The translations under genes and the position numbers were made by a program. Below the pieces are notes generated by a model. The model saw only the letters and a program-made list of their open reading frames with translations, was not told the origin of the DNA and did no database searches. Shown piece by piece: positions 13,401-25,400 of a stretch of DNA of 64,000 nucleotides. This DNA is from Mauremys mutica. Lineage: Eukaryota; Chordata; Testudines; Geoemydidae. The stretch covers positions 14,437,951 through 14,501,950 of the forward strand of contig NC_059076.1 in the NCBI RefSeq assembly GCF_020497125.1. Reading direction: 5' to 3'. Position 1 is the stretch's first letter; each line of letters begins with the position of its first letter.

Positions 13401-16400
13401 TACTGCTGGCCATTTAAAGCATCTTATACTCAACTGTAAAAAAAAAATAGTGTATAAATATGAATTCAGCCAAATGGTCAGATTTTATACTAACTGATTA
13501 TAATTCAGAGAATCATTAAGTTAATTCTCAGTACAATACTTTTCTCAGTTTAAGATACTGTTGGTAAAAACACACATGTAACTTAAACACATTAAATAAA
13601 AATGCAAATCTCTAATAACTCAGATTGTGATTACTATATCATTTTCACTTGTTATAATGGCTTGCTCTACTTCTCAACTGCTAAATCAAATAATTTGCAT
13701 GTAAATGTTTTACTTTACAGTCTATATGCATCAGATTGTTGCTGGTTCATTAGTATCGGTGAAAGTTTCACTAAATTATTAATCAAAACAAAACAATCTC
13801 CCTATGGCAATGTGCAGCTAAGTACTACCTGTAACTTCAGTGGCATAACCCAAGTTAACAAAGTTCCTCCCTCCTTCTGGGATCTTCCCTCACCCCAGGT
13901 AAAATCCTGAGGAACAACCCACAGCAGAACTTGTCAAGACATACACAGCACAATAATATGTCTGTATGTACAGAAACTTTGAATCATGACCTGGCCATCC
14001 GGATATAGCTTTATATTATATTCAGATTTCAGAGTGGCAGCCGTGTTAGTTTGTATCAGCAAAAACAACAAGGAGTACTTGTGGTACCTTAAAAAGAACA
14101 GGAGTACTTGTGGCACCTTAGAGACTAACAAATTTATTTCAGCATGAGTGTTCGTGAGCTACAGCTCACTTCTTCGGATGCATAGAATGGAACACACAGA
14201 CATGAGATATTTATTAAAAGGTGTTCATGTTCTCTGTATGTATAAATATCTCATGTCTGTGTGTTCCATTCTATGCATCCGAAGAAGTGAGCTGTAGCTC
14301 ACGAAAGCTCATGCTGAAATAAATTTGTTAGTCTCTAAGGTGCCACAAGAACTCCTGTTCTTTTTGCGCATACAGACTAACACGGCTGCTACTCTGAAAC
14401 TTGTGGTACCTTAGAGACTAACAAATGTATTTGGGCATAAGTTTTCATGGGCTAAAACCCACTTTAGCCCACAAAAGCTTAAGCCCAAATAAATTTGTTA
14501 GTCTCTAAGGTGTTACAAGTACTCCTAGTTGTTTTTATTATATTCAGAGTGTCAGACAAACTTTTTAAGAAATCAAGAGAAATGTGGCACACAAATTTAA
14601 GATGTGTTTCTGCAAATCATGTTTCCTTGTATATACTAGTAGTTTGTTTACTATATTTTGTTGTAGTTCTGAACAGCATCTGCTATGTAACATTTCTTGT
14701 ACCATTTTACCATCTTTTACTTACTACCGTACAAAGCGGCAAGTGAAGAGAGCATTTATTACAATTGTATTTTCACAATAATTTCCTGTATATCTCTATT
14801 TTAAACATGCAGTTATACATATGCACATACACCTCAACCCCGATATAACGCTGTCCTCAGGAGCCAAATTATCTTACCGCGTTATAGGTGAAACCACGTT
14901 ATATCGAACTTTCTTTGATCCGTTGGAGTCCGCAACCCCGACCCCCCCCCCCGGAGCGCTGCTTTACCACGTTATATCCGAATTCATGTGATATCGGGTT
15001 GCGTTATATCGAGGTAGAGGTGTACATGTCTAATATATATCTAGGATCAAGCCTGTTGCTCTACTCATGAGAGTAATTTAATTGACTTTAATAGATCTTT
15101 ATGTGTGAGTAAAGCAAGCAAGCATGATTTTGTCTACTTTATGTATTTGAAGCTCTAGTAGTCCTTTTAAAAACATTTTGAATACAATTGTGCTGTCGGA
15201 CTGAGAGCCTGTGTGCCAAGACTTGAAAGATTATTTTAAAAAAATGTGAATGAATTTCATGCATATCAAAATGAGGGGCCAACAGCTAGAACATGGATAG
15301 GTGTAAGCTTCCCACACACAGCTCTGCCAATAAACTTTAATTTTGAACTGTAACAATCCTGCTAGTCCAGTCTAGAACTTCTTTTGAGCAGACACTGTCT
15401 ATCAAGACATATTGTGCAGTTGTTTGGTAATACATTGCACAAAAAAGGACACTAAAATGAGATCAATGTGCACATTGTCATTTATGATCTAAGATAAGAG
15501 CGTTTGCACCCAGATTTTCAGGATCAAAAGATTTATATATAGCAAGTCTTAGCACGGAGAAAATTACTTAAGCAAAATTAATATTTTAAAATATGAGTTT
15601 CCCGTGGAAGTGCAGAAAGATCCTTGATAACAGCAGCTTGACCAGTGATGCTGTAATACATACTCTATGCAATTGGAGTCCCTAAACTTGTTGAGGTCTG
15701 GGAATTGCTTTCTCTAAGGCCTGGTCTACACTATGGGGGGAGAGGGGGAATCGATCTAAGTTACACAACTTCAGCTACATGAATAACGTAGCTGAAGTCA
15801 ACGTACTTAGACCTACTTACCGCAGTGTCTTCACTTGGGTAAGTCGACTGCTACCGCTCCCCCGTCAACTCCGCCTTCGCCTCTCACCAAACTGGAGTAC
15901 AGGAGTCGACGGGAGAGCGTTCGGGGCTTGATTTATCACATCTAGACTAGACGAGATAAATCGATGCCCACTAGATCGATTGCTGACCGCTGATCTGGCC
16001 GGTAGTGAAGACTTACCCTTAGTGGTCATGGACACAAGATGCCTAAAGGGAGCAGGGAAACTTGGGGAAGAAGTGGCACCACAGCCCTTTGCCATTGCTT
16101 CCCCTGCACCTGTCATCAGTGCTGTCATGCATTTTATAGTGATACGTCCCAGTTTCCTTTAAAAACAGTTATACTTTGGCTCTTTATTAATAGAGTATGT
16201 ATTAAGTTTAGATACAACTTCTTGCTTCTTCAATACACTTCTTCAGGTGAGGAGAAAATATTTTATTTGACAAATTAATTTAACCTTCTCATTTTTAAAA
16301 TAATCAAATACCTTAAACCCAACTTATCTAGTCCTTTTATATCAGAAGGGATATTTTTCTTACCTTGAAAGTCCACATCCCCTACTAATTTGGTTTTCCC

Positions 16401-19400
16401 TGTCAGAGGGTCATGGATATGGTTGATGCCTACGTCAATCACAGCTGCACCTTCTTTAACCATATCAGCTGTAATCAACTTTGGAATACCTGAAATCATC
16501 AAGAAATATTTGATTAACGCAGCCAGATACAGAACTAAGTAATCTGCTCTTAATTATAGAAAAGGCAGGAAAAAATTGGGTTTATTTTTTCAGCATCTTT
16601 GTCATAGTTCTGATACACAGAAAACACTATGGTTTTAACTACATTTTGAGGGTCAGAAACAAAGCTGATGTCAAGAGGCTGTGTCTACAGTGAGCAAATA
16701 ATTTCATTTAGGCTATGTGAGATCCTATTTCTACAGGACATCATTGGATTATTTGATTTTCCATATATTTAATTGTTAAATACTTGACATTCTAGCCATT
16801 TACCTGAACAGTGTACAATACTGTTTACGTAACATTGCTGACACAAATTTTACTATTCTAGAAGCAGATAAAATATTGCAACTGTTCAACATCTACATGC
16901 AGCCACTAGGAGATCTAGCAAGACACTATGGACTCAAGATATGCAGGTGACACACAAAAGACGGTTACTCGCCTTTTTACCTGTTTTCTTCGAGATGTGT
17001 TGCTCATATCCATTCCAATTAGGTGTGCACGCACTGCGTGCATGTTCGTCGGAAGATTTTTACTCTAGCAACACTTGGTGGGTCGGCTGGGTCGCCCCCT
17101 GGAGTGGCGCCACTATAGCACCGAATATATACCCCTGCTGACCCAACGGCCCCTCAGTTCCTTCTTGCCAGCTACTCCGACAGAGGGGAAGGAGGGCAGG
17201 TTTGGAATGCATATGAGCAACACATCTCGAAGAACAACAGTTACAATGGTGAGTAACCATCTTTTCTTCTTCGAGTGCTTGCTCATATCGATTCCAATTA
17301 GGTGATTCCCAAGACTTACCTAGGTGGTGGGGTCGGAGTGAGATGTTGCAGAATGCAAACTGCTGAGCCAAAGGCTGCATCATCTCTGGACTGTTGGACC
17401 AGTGCATAATGTGAGGCAAAGGTGTGGACCGAGGACCAGGTAGCTGCGCGACATATCTCCTGGATGGGTACGTGAGCCAGGAAGGCAGCAGAAGAAGCCT
17501 GAGCCCTGGTGGAATGTGCAGTGAGGTGGCTCGATGGAACATGGGCCAAGTCATAACAGGTGCGGATGCACGACGTCACCCAAGATGAAATCCTCTGTGA
17601 GGAGACAGGTAGGCCCTTCATTCAGTCTGCCACTGTGACGAAGAGTTGGGGCATTTTATGAAAGGGCTTTGTCCGCTCGATATAAAATGCGAGCGCCCTA
17701 TGGATGTCTAGGGAGTGCAATTGTTGCTCCCTTCGCGATGAGTGTGGCTTCAAAAAGAAGACCGGAAGGAAGATATCCTGGTTGATATGAAAGGCCGACA
17801 CCAAATTAGGGAGGAAGGCCGGATGTGGTCGCAACTGCACCTTGTCCTTGTGAAACACAGTATACGATGGGTCCACCGTGAGAGCCCGAAGCTCAGAGAC
17901 TCGTCTGGCCGATGTAATGGCTACGAGGAAAGCTGTCTTCTAGGACAGGTATAGCAACAAGCAGGTTGCCAGAGGATCGAATGGGGCAGTCATAAGTCTG
18001 GTTAGAACCAGGTTGAGGTCCCAGGTTTGGGCGGGGCGGCGAACTTGGGGGTATAAGCGCTCCAAGCCCTTGAGGAACCTAGAAACCATAGGGTGCGAGA
18101 AAACGGAGCGGCCACTCTCCCCTGGGTGGAAGGTAGAGATGGCTGCCAAGTGCACCCTCAATGATGACACCGCCAGGCCCTGCTGTTTGAGAGACCAGAG
18201 GTAGTCCAAGATGGAATGGATCGGGACCTCGGTGGGAGTAACATTGTGCGTTTCGCACCAGCAGGAGAAACGCTTCCACTTGGCCAGATATGTTAACCGA
18301 GTGGAAGGTTTCCTACTACCCAGGAGTACCTGTTGTACCGAGGCAGAGCAACGTAACTCGGATCGGTTTAGCCACGCAGCAGCCATGCTGTGAGGTGCAG
18401 GGATTGCAGGTCTGGGTGGTGAAGTCTGCCGTGATCCTGCGTTATGAGGTCTGGGCGAAGAGGCAGGGGAATCAGGTTGGCTATCGACAGGTCTAGCAAC
18501 ATGGTGTACCAGTGCTGCCTGGGCCACGCTGGAGCGATCATGATCAGGTGCGCTCTGTCCCTGCGGAGTTTTAGCAGGACCCTGTGAACCAGCGGGAACG
18601 GTGGAAAAGCGTACAGCAGATGGCTTGTCCATGGCATCAGAAAAGCGTCCGAGATCGAGCCCGGGGAGAGTCCTTGGAATGAGCAGAACGTCTGGCACTT
18701 CCTGTTCTTGCGAGAAGCGAAGAGGTCTATGCGGGGAAAGCCCCACTTCCGGAAAACGGAATGGATAACGTCCGGACGAATTGACCACTCGTGAGACAGG
18801 AAGGATCTGCTAGGCTATCCGCCAGAGTGTTCCGGACCCCTGGGAGAAAGGACGCTACCAGGTCTATCGATTGGGCTATGCAGAAGTCCCAGAGCAGGAT
18901 GGCTTCCTGGCAAAGAGGGGAGGATCGTGCTCCTCCCTGCTTGTTTATGTAATACATGGCCGTTGTGTTGTCTGTGAACACTGAGACACAACGGCCTTGT
19001 AGGTGCTACTGAAACGCCTGGCATGCAAGGCGGACTGCTCTCAGCTCTCTGACATTGATGTGCAAGGCCAGCTCTTGAGCTGACCAAAGGCCCCGAGTGC
19101 AAAACTGACCAAGGTGAGCACCCCAGCCGAGAGACGAGGCGTCCGTCGTCAGGGACACCGAGGGGTAAGGTGGATAGAACGGCATCCCTGCACACACACC
19201 AGGGAGGGCATCGACCACCAGTCGAGGGAGCCTAGGATGCTCGGGGGGATCGTGACAATCATGTCTATGCTGTCTCTGCTCGGGTGGTACACCGAGGTGA
19301 GCCACGATTGGAGTGGACGGAGGCAAAGCCTGGCATGTTTGGTTACGAACGTGCAGGCGGCCATGTGACCCAGGAGACCTAGGCAAGTGCGAGCCGAAGT

Positions 19401-22400
19401 TGTTGGGAAGTTCCGTAGACCTTGTATAATTGTTGCCATCGCCTGAAACCGAGGCTGAGGTAAGCAGGCTCTGGCGAGATTGGAGTCCAGGATGGCCCCA
19501 ATGAATTCCATTCTCTGTGTGGGAATCAAAGTGGATTTCTCTATATTGATCATCAGGCCTAGATGCAGGAATAGGTCCTTGACAATGCCCACATGACGGG
19601 TAACTTGGGCCTTGGAGGTCCCTCGAATTAGCCAATCGTCTAGATACGGAAAAAACGTGTATCCGACTGCGGTGGAGGGAGGTGGCAACTATAGCCATGC
19701 ACTTTGTGAATACTCTTGGGGCTGTAGAGAGGCCAAACGGAAGGACCGTAAACTGAAAATGTTGACGGTTGGCCACAAACCGGAGGTACCTTCTGTGTAG
19801 AGGACAAATGGCGACGTGAAAATACGCGTCCTTCATATCGAGGGCGGCATTCATGAACTTGTTGAGTTCCCGCAGGTCTAGGATAGGTCTGAGACCTCCC
19901 TTCGCCTTGGGGATTAGGAAATAGCGGGAGTAGAACCCCTTGCCCCTTTCGTCCTTTGGTACCTCCTCTCTAGCTCCGATGGCGAGGAGCGTCCGCACCT
20001 CTTGCAAGAGGAATTGCTCGTGAGAGGGGTCCCTGAAGAGGGACGAGGATGGGGGGTGGGAGGCGAAATAAACTGGAGGCGGTACCCAAGTTCCACTGTG
20101 TGTAGGACCCAACGATCTGAGGTTAGATGGGACCACGCAGGGAGGAAAAAGGAGAGGCGGTTGTAAAAGGGAGGGAACGGATCCTGTGTAATAACTGGTA
20201 CGCCGTCCTCAGGCGTGCCTTCAAAAGTTTGGCTTTGGCCCCGCTGGTGGTTTAGAGGGACCCTGATTTTGGCCCCCTTGGGGCCCTGACTGACGCCTAC
20301 GACCGTCTTGGCCACGCCTCCTGCCAAAGTCCTGTCTTTGTCTAGGAGCAGGGTAAGGGCGGTGGGGCTGGGGACGGAAAGGCCGGCGCTGAGTCACCGG
20401 CATGTGCATGCCAAGAGAACGCATAGTGACCCTGCTGTTCTTTAGGCTTTGCAGCCTAGGGTCAGTTTTTTTTGGAGAACAGGCCTTTGCCATCGAAGGG
20501 CAAGTCCCGTATAGTATTCTGCAGCTCTGGGGGAAGGCCTGACAGCTGGAGCCATGAAATGCGCCTCATGGCAACACCCGAGGCCAGAGTCCTGGCAGCG
20601 GAGTCAGCTGCATCCAACGAGGCCTGGAGGGAAGTTCTCGCCACTTTCTTCCCTTCTTCCAGGAGGGCAGCAAACTCTTGACGGGAGTCCTGAGGAACCA
20701 ACTCCATAAATTTGCCCACCGCCGCCCAGGTGTTGTAATTGTAGTGGCTAAGCAGGGCTTGCTGGTTTGGTACGCGGAGTTACAGGGCCCCTGTCGAGTA
20801 CACTTTACGGCCCAGTAAGTCCATTTGCTTAGCCTCCTTCAATTTAGGGGCTGGTGCCTGCTGGCCATGGCGTTCCCTCTCATTGACGGACTGGACAACA
20901 AGGGAGCAAGAGGGAGGATGTACATATAGGTACTCGTACCCCCGGAGGGTACCATGTACTTGTGTTCGACTCCCCTGGTTGCGGGCGGGATAGAGGCTGG
21001 AGACTGCCAGATGATATCCGCATTGGCTTGGATCGTCTGAATGAACGGTAGGGCCACTCTAGTGGGGGCGTCAGCTGACAGAATGTCTAGGACCAGATCC
21101 TCTATCTCCGAAACTTCCTCCACTTGGAGGGTCATATTGAGTGCCACCCATCTTAGGAGGTCCTGATGGGCCCTCAAGTCGATTGGAGAAGGGCCCGAGG
21201 AGGATGTTCCTGCCACCGCCTCATCTGGGGAGGAGGAAAAAGAAAGGCCAGGGACAAGCGGGTCCTGTGTGGGCTCGTGCTCCTGGACGACCTCCTGTTC
21301 CAGTGGGATCTGGGAGTCCAGTGGCTGAACCGGGGCTTTCTCCGTACCAGCCGGAGGGGGACAGCTAACTGTCGCCTGTGGCACCCAGTGCTCTGACGGA
21401 ACAGAGCGAGATGGGATCACAGGTACGCCTTGGGCCTGGTGGCATGCCCAAGGTGTCCAGAATGACCATTGATGGGGGCCAGGGTCCTGGGCCTGGGGCT
21501 CGTGGAAGACTCGGGTGGGCACATCCGAATCACGATCCTGTGCGTATGAACTGCCCACGTGGGACGACACTGATGCATGTCTGGATGGCCATGGAGGCGC
21601 TGAAAAGCCCTGGGCAGAGTCTCCCTCTCTAGCTGGCGTTGCTTGACGTGGCACTGGGGATCGGTACCGGGAGGCATACCGGTATCGGGAATGAGATCGG
21701 GACCTGCGACCGGAGCGGTGCCGGGAGGTCGACCGAGATCTCGAGGCTCGACGACGGGAGTGGCTACGAGAGTCACGGTGCCTGGAGCGGTGCCGGGAGC
21801 TGGATCGGTGCCGAGTGTATCGGGCCGGTGAACGGGACGCTGACCGGTGCCGCGAGTACGACCGGTACCGAAATGGAGAATGGTGCCGGGATTGCAAGAG
21901 GCGTCGGGACCTGGATCGGCGACGGGACCGAGAGCGTCTGTGGGACCGTGATCGTGAACGGTGCCGCTCTGCAGTGCTGACGGAGGGTGGTCTGATCAAG
22001 GCAGGCTTGCCGATCGACTGTATAACCCGCACCGGCGGTGCCGGGGGTTGAGGCAGCACAGACTCTGTCATTGCAATCAACTCCCTCGCCGTGGAAAATG
22101 TCTCCGGCGTGGAGGGAATAGTGAGCTCAACCACAGCTTGCACCGGGGAGCTTTCAGGTACCGGACTCGACGGCTCTTGCGTGGCCGGAATCGACGGTCC
22201 CGATGTTGTCGGTGCCACGGCAGGTATCGGTGCCAGGCGGTCCGACTTAGTAGAGCGCTTGGACTGCGGAGCAGGCGGTGCGGACGCAGCAGGAGTCTTG
22301 TGCCTCTTCGCCCTCGGGGAGAGGGATCGGTGCCGAGCAGACGTTGGTGCCGGCGACGGCCGGTTCCGAGAGGCCTTGGCGGTATCGGCGCGATACGGTG

Positions 22401-25400
22401 CTGAGGGAGTGCTTCTTGAAGACTGTCCAGAGCTCGGTGCCGAGGGCGGAGGAGTAAGAGCTGCTTCTCTCAGGAGCTGCTTGAGACGAAAGTCCCACTC
22501 CTTTTTTGTTCTCGGCTTAAAGGCTTTACAAATGCGGCACTTATCTGTTAGGTGAGATTCCCCGAGGTACTTAAGACAGGAGTCATAGGGATCTCCTGTT
22601 GGCATCGGCTTGTGGCAGGCCGAGCACGGTTTGAAACCCGGTGAACTGGGCATAGGCCCCGGCACCGGGTGCGGGGAAGGGGATAATCCCCGAACCCCTC
22701 TGAACTATATACACTAACTATACTATAAACAAATAAAGTTAACTACAACTATATAAATCTGAACTATGTATACAAGAATTAACGAGAGAACCATGAGTAG
22801 CTAGGGAAGTGTTTGTGGATGCAAGCAGTTTTAGGGGAGAAAGGGACTGCTGTATAAGAGATAGGTGATACAACATTTCTCTCTATATATTGTATATGGA
22901 TGAGTTTGAAAAGTGTTGAAAGAAGCAAATTTTCTAATATACTTTCCAATAATGTTGAGAGGTGCTGGCCTATGTCTATTTCATCAAACTGTTGCACAAT
23001 AAACTGGAAGTTGTACTGGTAATAAGACAACTCCAGAATTTTATGGGGGAAATTATCTGAGTGGCATAGGGATAAAGGCATACTCTACAACTCTTATTAA
23101 AGCTAACAGGAGTTGCACAGCTAAATCCTTTATAAAAAGGTTTGAGAACATGCCCCATCAATAGAGTAATATTTAAACTAAACAAAAAAAACACACTCCC
23201 CCAGAACAAAATTAACAAAGTTATTTAATTCAGCCTCAGCACAGAAGGCTGGACTAGATGACCTCTTGAGATCGCTTCTGAACCTACATTTCTAGGATTC
23301 TGTGATTTACGAAAGCCTCCTTTGCATAACCAACTGCTAGGAGATCACTTTCTCCTAACATGCTTTACTTCTAATATGTGGGAAATTCTTAAATGCGTAG
23401 GTTTTGCAGAAAAAGCTAATTATCTATTTTTTCAATATCCCAATTTAGGCAGAGCTCTTCTCTGCAAGAAACTTGAAATAAGAACACTTGAGGAAATGAA
23501 TAAAACGAAGGCTTCAAAAATTAACAATTAAAATGAAGATAGAGTATTGCATCATGAGTAGCATTTATTGCAGAAAAGGAGTCAAACGGGGGGCCAGCCT
23601 GCAAGTGGGCTTTCTATAGATGTGTTAGGGAACCCACAAGGAACCTCCTCCTGCTGGCACTTCCCACATACAGGCCTGTCACAACTGCGGCCCCACCACA
23701 AATGGGGTGGGGAGGAAATAGGTTCATGCCCTGAGCTCCCTTCATCCTAGCAGCAGAGCAAGCCAGGCACATCCGTGAGAATATTGCACCATCCAAGAGA
23801 ATGATGCAGTCTGCACAGTTCCTGTGAACTCAGGGAAACTTAAAGGGATTATGCCTTCCTGAGGCGCTCTCTCTCCCTGAGCTTCCACTGGGGCTGTGCA
23901 ACTCCACGCCACACCCAATGCAGGGCTGTGTGTACTTTGCACAATCTAGCCCAGATATATCTCATATTGTGTAATGAGTGTTGTATCATGTTCCTGTAAC
24001 ACAGGGGTTCTCAAACTGGGGGTTGGGACCCCTCAGGGTGTTGTGAGGTTAATATGTGGGGGGTCGCGAGCGGTCAGCCTCCACCCCAAAGCCTGCTTTG
24101 CCTCCAGCATTTATAATGGTGTTAAATATATAAACAAGTGTTTTTTAATTTATAAGGGGGGGTCACACTCAGAGACTTGCTATGTGAAAGGGGTCACCAG
24201 GACAAAAGTTTGAGAATCACTGTTCTAACAGGTGACATGAAGAAAAAGTGTAAGGAACAGGTATTGCTGAATTGGTCCTGAACGCAGTTTAACTGCAAGC
24301 ATAGCCAACTCCTCACTTTGTTCAGAAGCTGTGATTAAACCCTGACAGTAAGTTCTGATGAACTACTAAGAAGCATTTATCTACACAGACACGCTAAAGA
24401 AAATGATTCCAAATCCTTTATTATTTTTCACTTACAATTTGTGAATTCTGGTTAAGTGCACAGTCTGGTAATCACCATGTAGGAGATCTGAGCTCAAGAC
24501 CCGAGCTTATTTTCTTGCTCCTAAGCTGGCATGTGAAGTGCATTTAGCCTGTCAGGGAAAGCAGCACCTCACTTCACACTTGAACAGAAATGATAAGCCT
24601 AAGAGTAAACCATCCCCATCCCTATTCCTCGGGAAGGCAGTTAGCAAGCCTTGGGGTTTGGAGTGTGGAGGAGTGATGGGGGAGGTGAAATGACACAAAT
24701 CCTGTGTACTGCAAGAGCGGCTTGAATGGCCACTGTGAAAAAAAAACAGAAGAATTGCATAGACATTGGCCAAACTTGTTTCTAATGTTGTTAGGACGTA
24801 TATTAAAAATACCATTAAAGCAACATTTGCCATCCAAAGTTGGAACTCTGATTAGTTCTTTATTAGTGAAGAAAGGCCAAATCAAAACACAAGTATTTCT
24901 GTCTACATATCTCCAGTAATATCAAACCACTGAACTTTCCAGTTACTAATTATAGAAAATCCATTCTTTCAACAGCCCATTCTTCCATTTCCCTCTTTAT
25001 ACTGCAATTGTACAAAACAAGGATGAATAATACATACATAATACCAAAACAACCGCATTTAATTTGCCAAGGCTGACCTTAATTCTAATAGCAAAAGAAA
25101 GGCACTATTGTTACCTGAACGTGGCCTCCAGCTGATTTAAGGAAACTCTACTGTCAGAAGTTGAATGACTCACCATTTTTGTACAGTACAGAAAATGTTT
25201 TAGTTTATATAATTATACCTGTATAAGCTGTGCACTGACTGGTTTCCATTCCTGAGTTCATCCTTAAGCTTCCCTAAGGGGAAGGTGTCATATGTGATGA
25301 GAAACTAGTTTATGAATCTGCAAATATGAAGAGCAAGAACTGAGGGCCAAATCTCTTCCCTTACTCAAAACAAGCAGACCCACTGAAGCACCCTCAGCAA

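Larger units (their letters stand above)
7438..16363 (-). other. MTHFD2L: MTHFD2L intron 7
   Basis: The intron is 8.9 kb. It holds Harbinger-type MITEs (7730-7985, 11453-11726, 15718-16018), a palindromic repeat (12438-12544), a compound Penelope-tail insertion (14027-14536) and a Tigger-like MITE (14830-15022). Short decayed fragments rich in phrases such as CAGTGTAACTCCACTG (about 10940-11050) look like old SINE/MIR-type remnants. I see no gene in 7986-11452, 11727-14026 or 15023-15717. Confidence 0.75.
16956..22812 (-). mobile_element. DIRS-type tyrosine-recombinase retrotransposon, decayed
   Basis: Reading on the minus strand, it carries Gag (22665 to about 20221), reverse transcriptase/RNase H (about 20136-18370) and an overlapping tyrosine recombinase (about 18788-17316), the DIRS gene order. 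There is no LTR and no DDE integrase. The 3' end has inverted/direct terminal modules (16956-17305). Every reading frame is broken by frameshifts or stops, so this copy is dead. The 5' limit is set where gag-proximal sequence (CATGAGTAGCTAGGGAAGTG) gives way to unique DNA; a 5' terminal repeat is not seen, suggesting 5' truncation. Confidence 0.85.

Noticed and set aside
14026..14536. Tail repeats as a tRNA- or 5S-derived SINE
   Set aside because: No pol III boxes; the same sequence forms the 3' end of the Penelope-like element at 55845-57943.
21141..22555. Plus-strand ORFs opposite DIRS Gag
   Set aside because: Shadows of the RS-repeat and Pro/Ser-rich Gag coding strand.
20839..22665. SR-rich 608-residue ORF as a host splicing factor
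   Set aside because: No RRM, gene order and downstream RT/YR show it is DIRS Gag.
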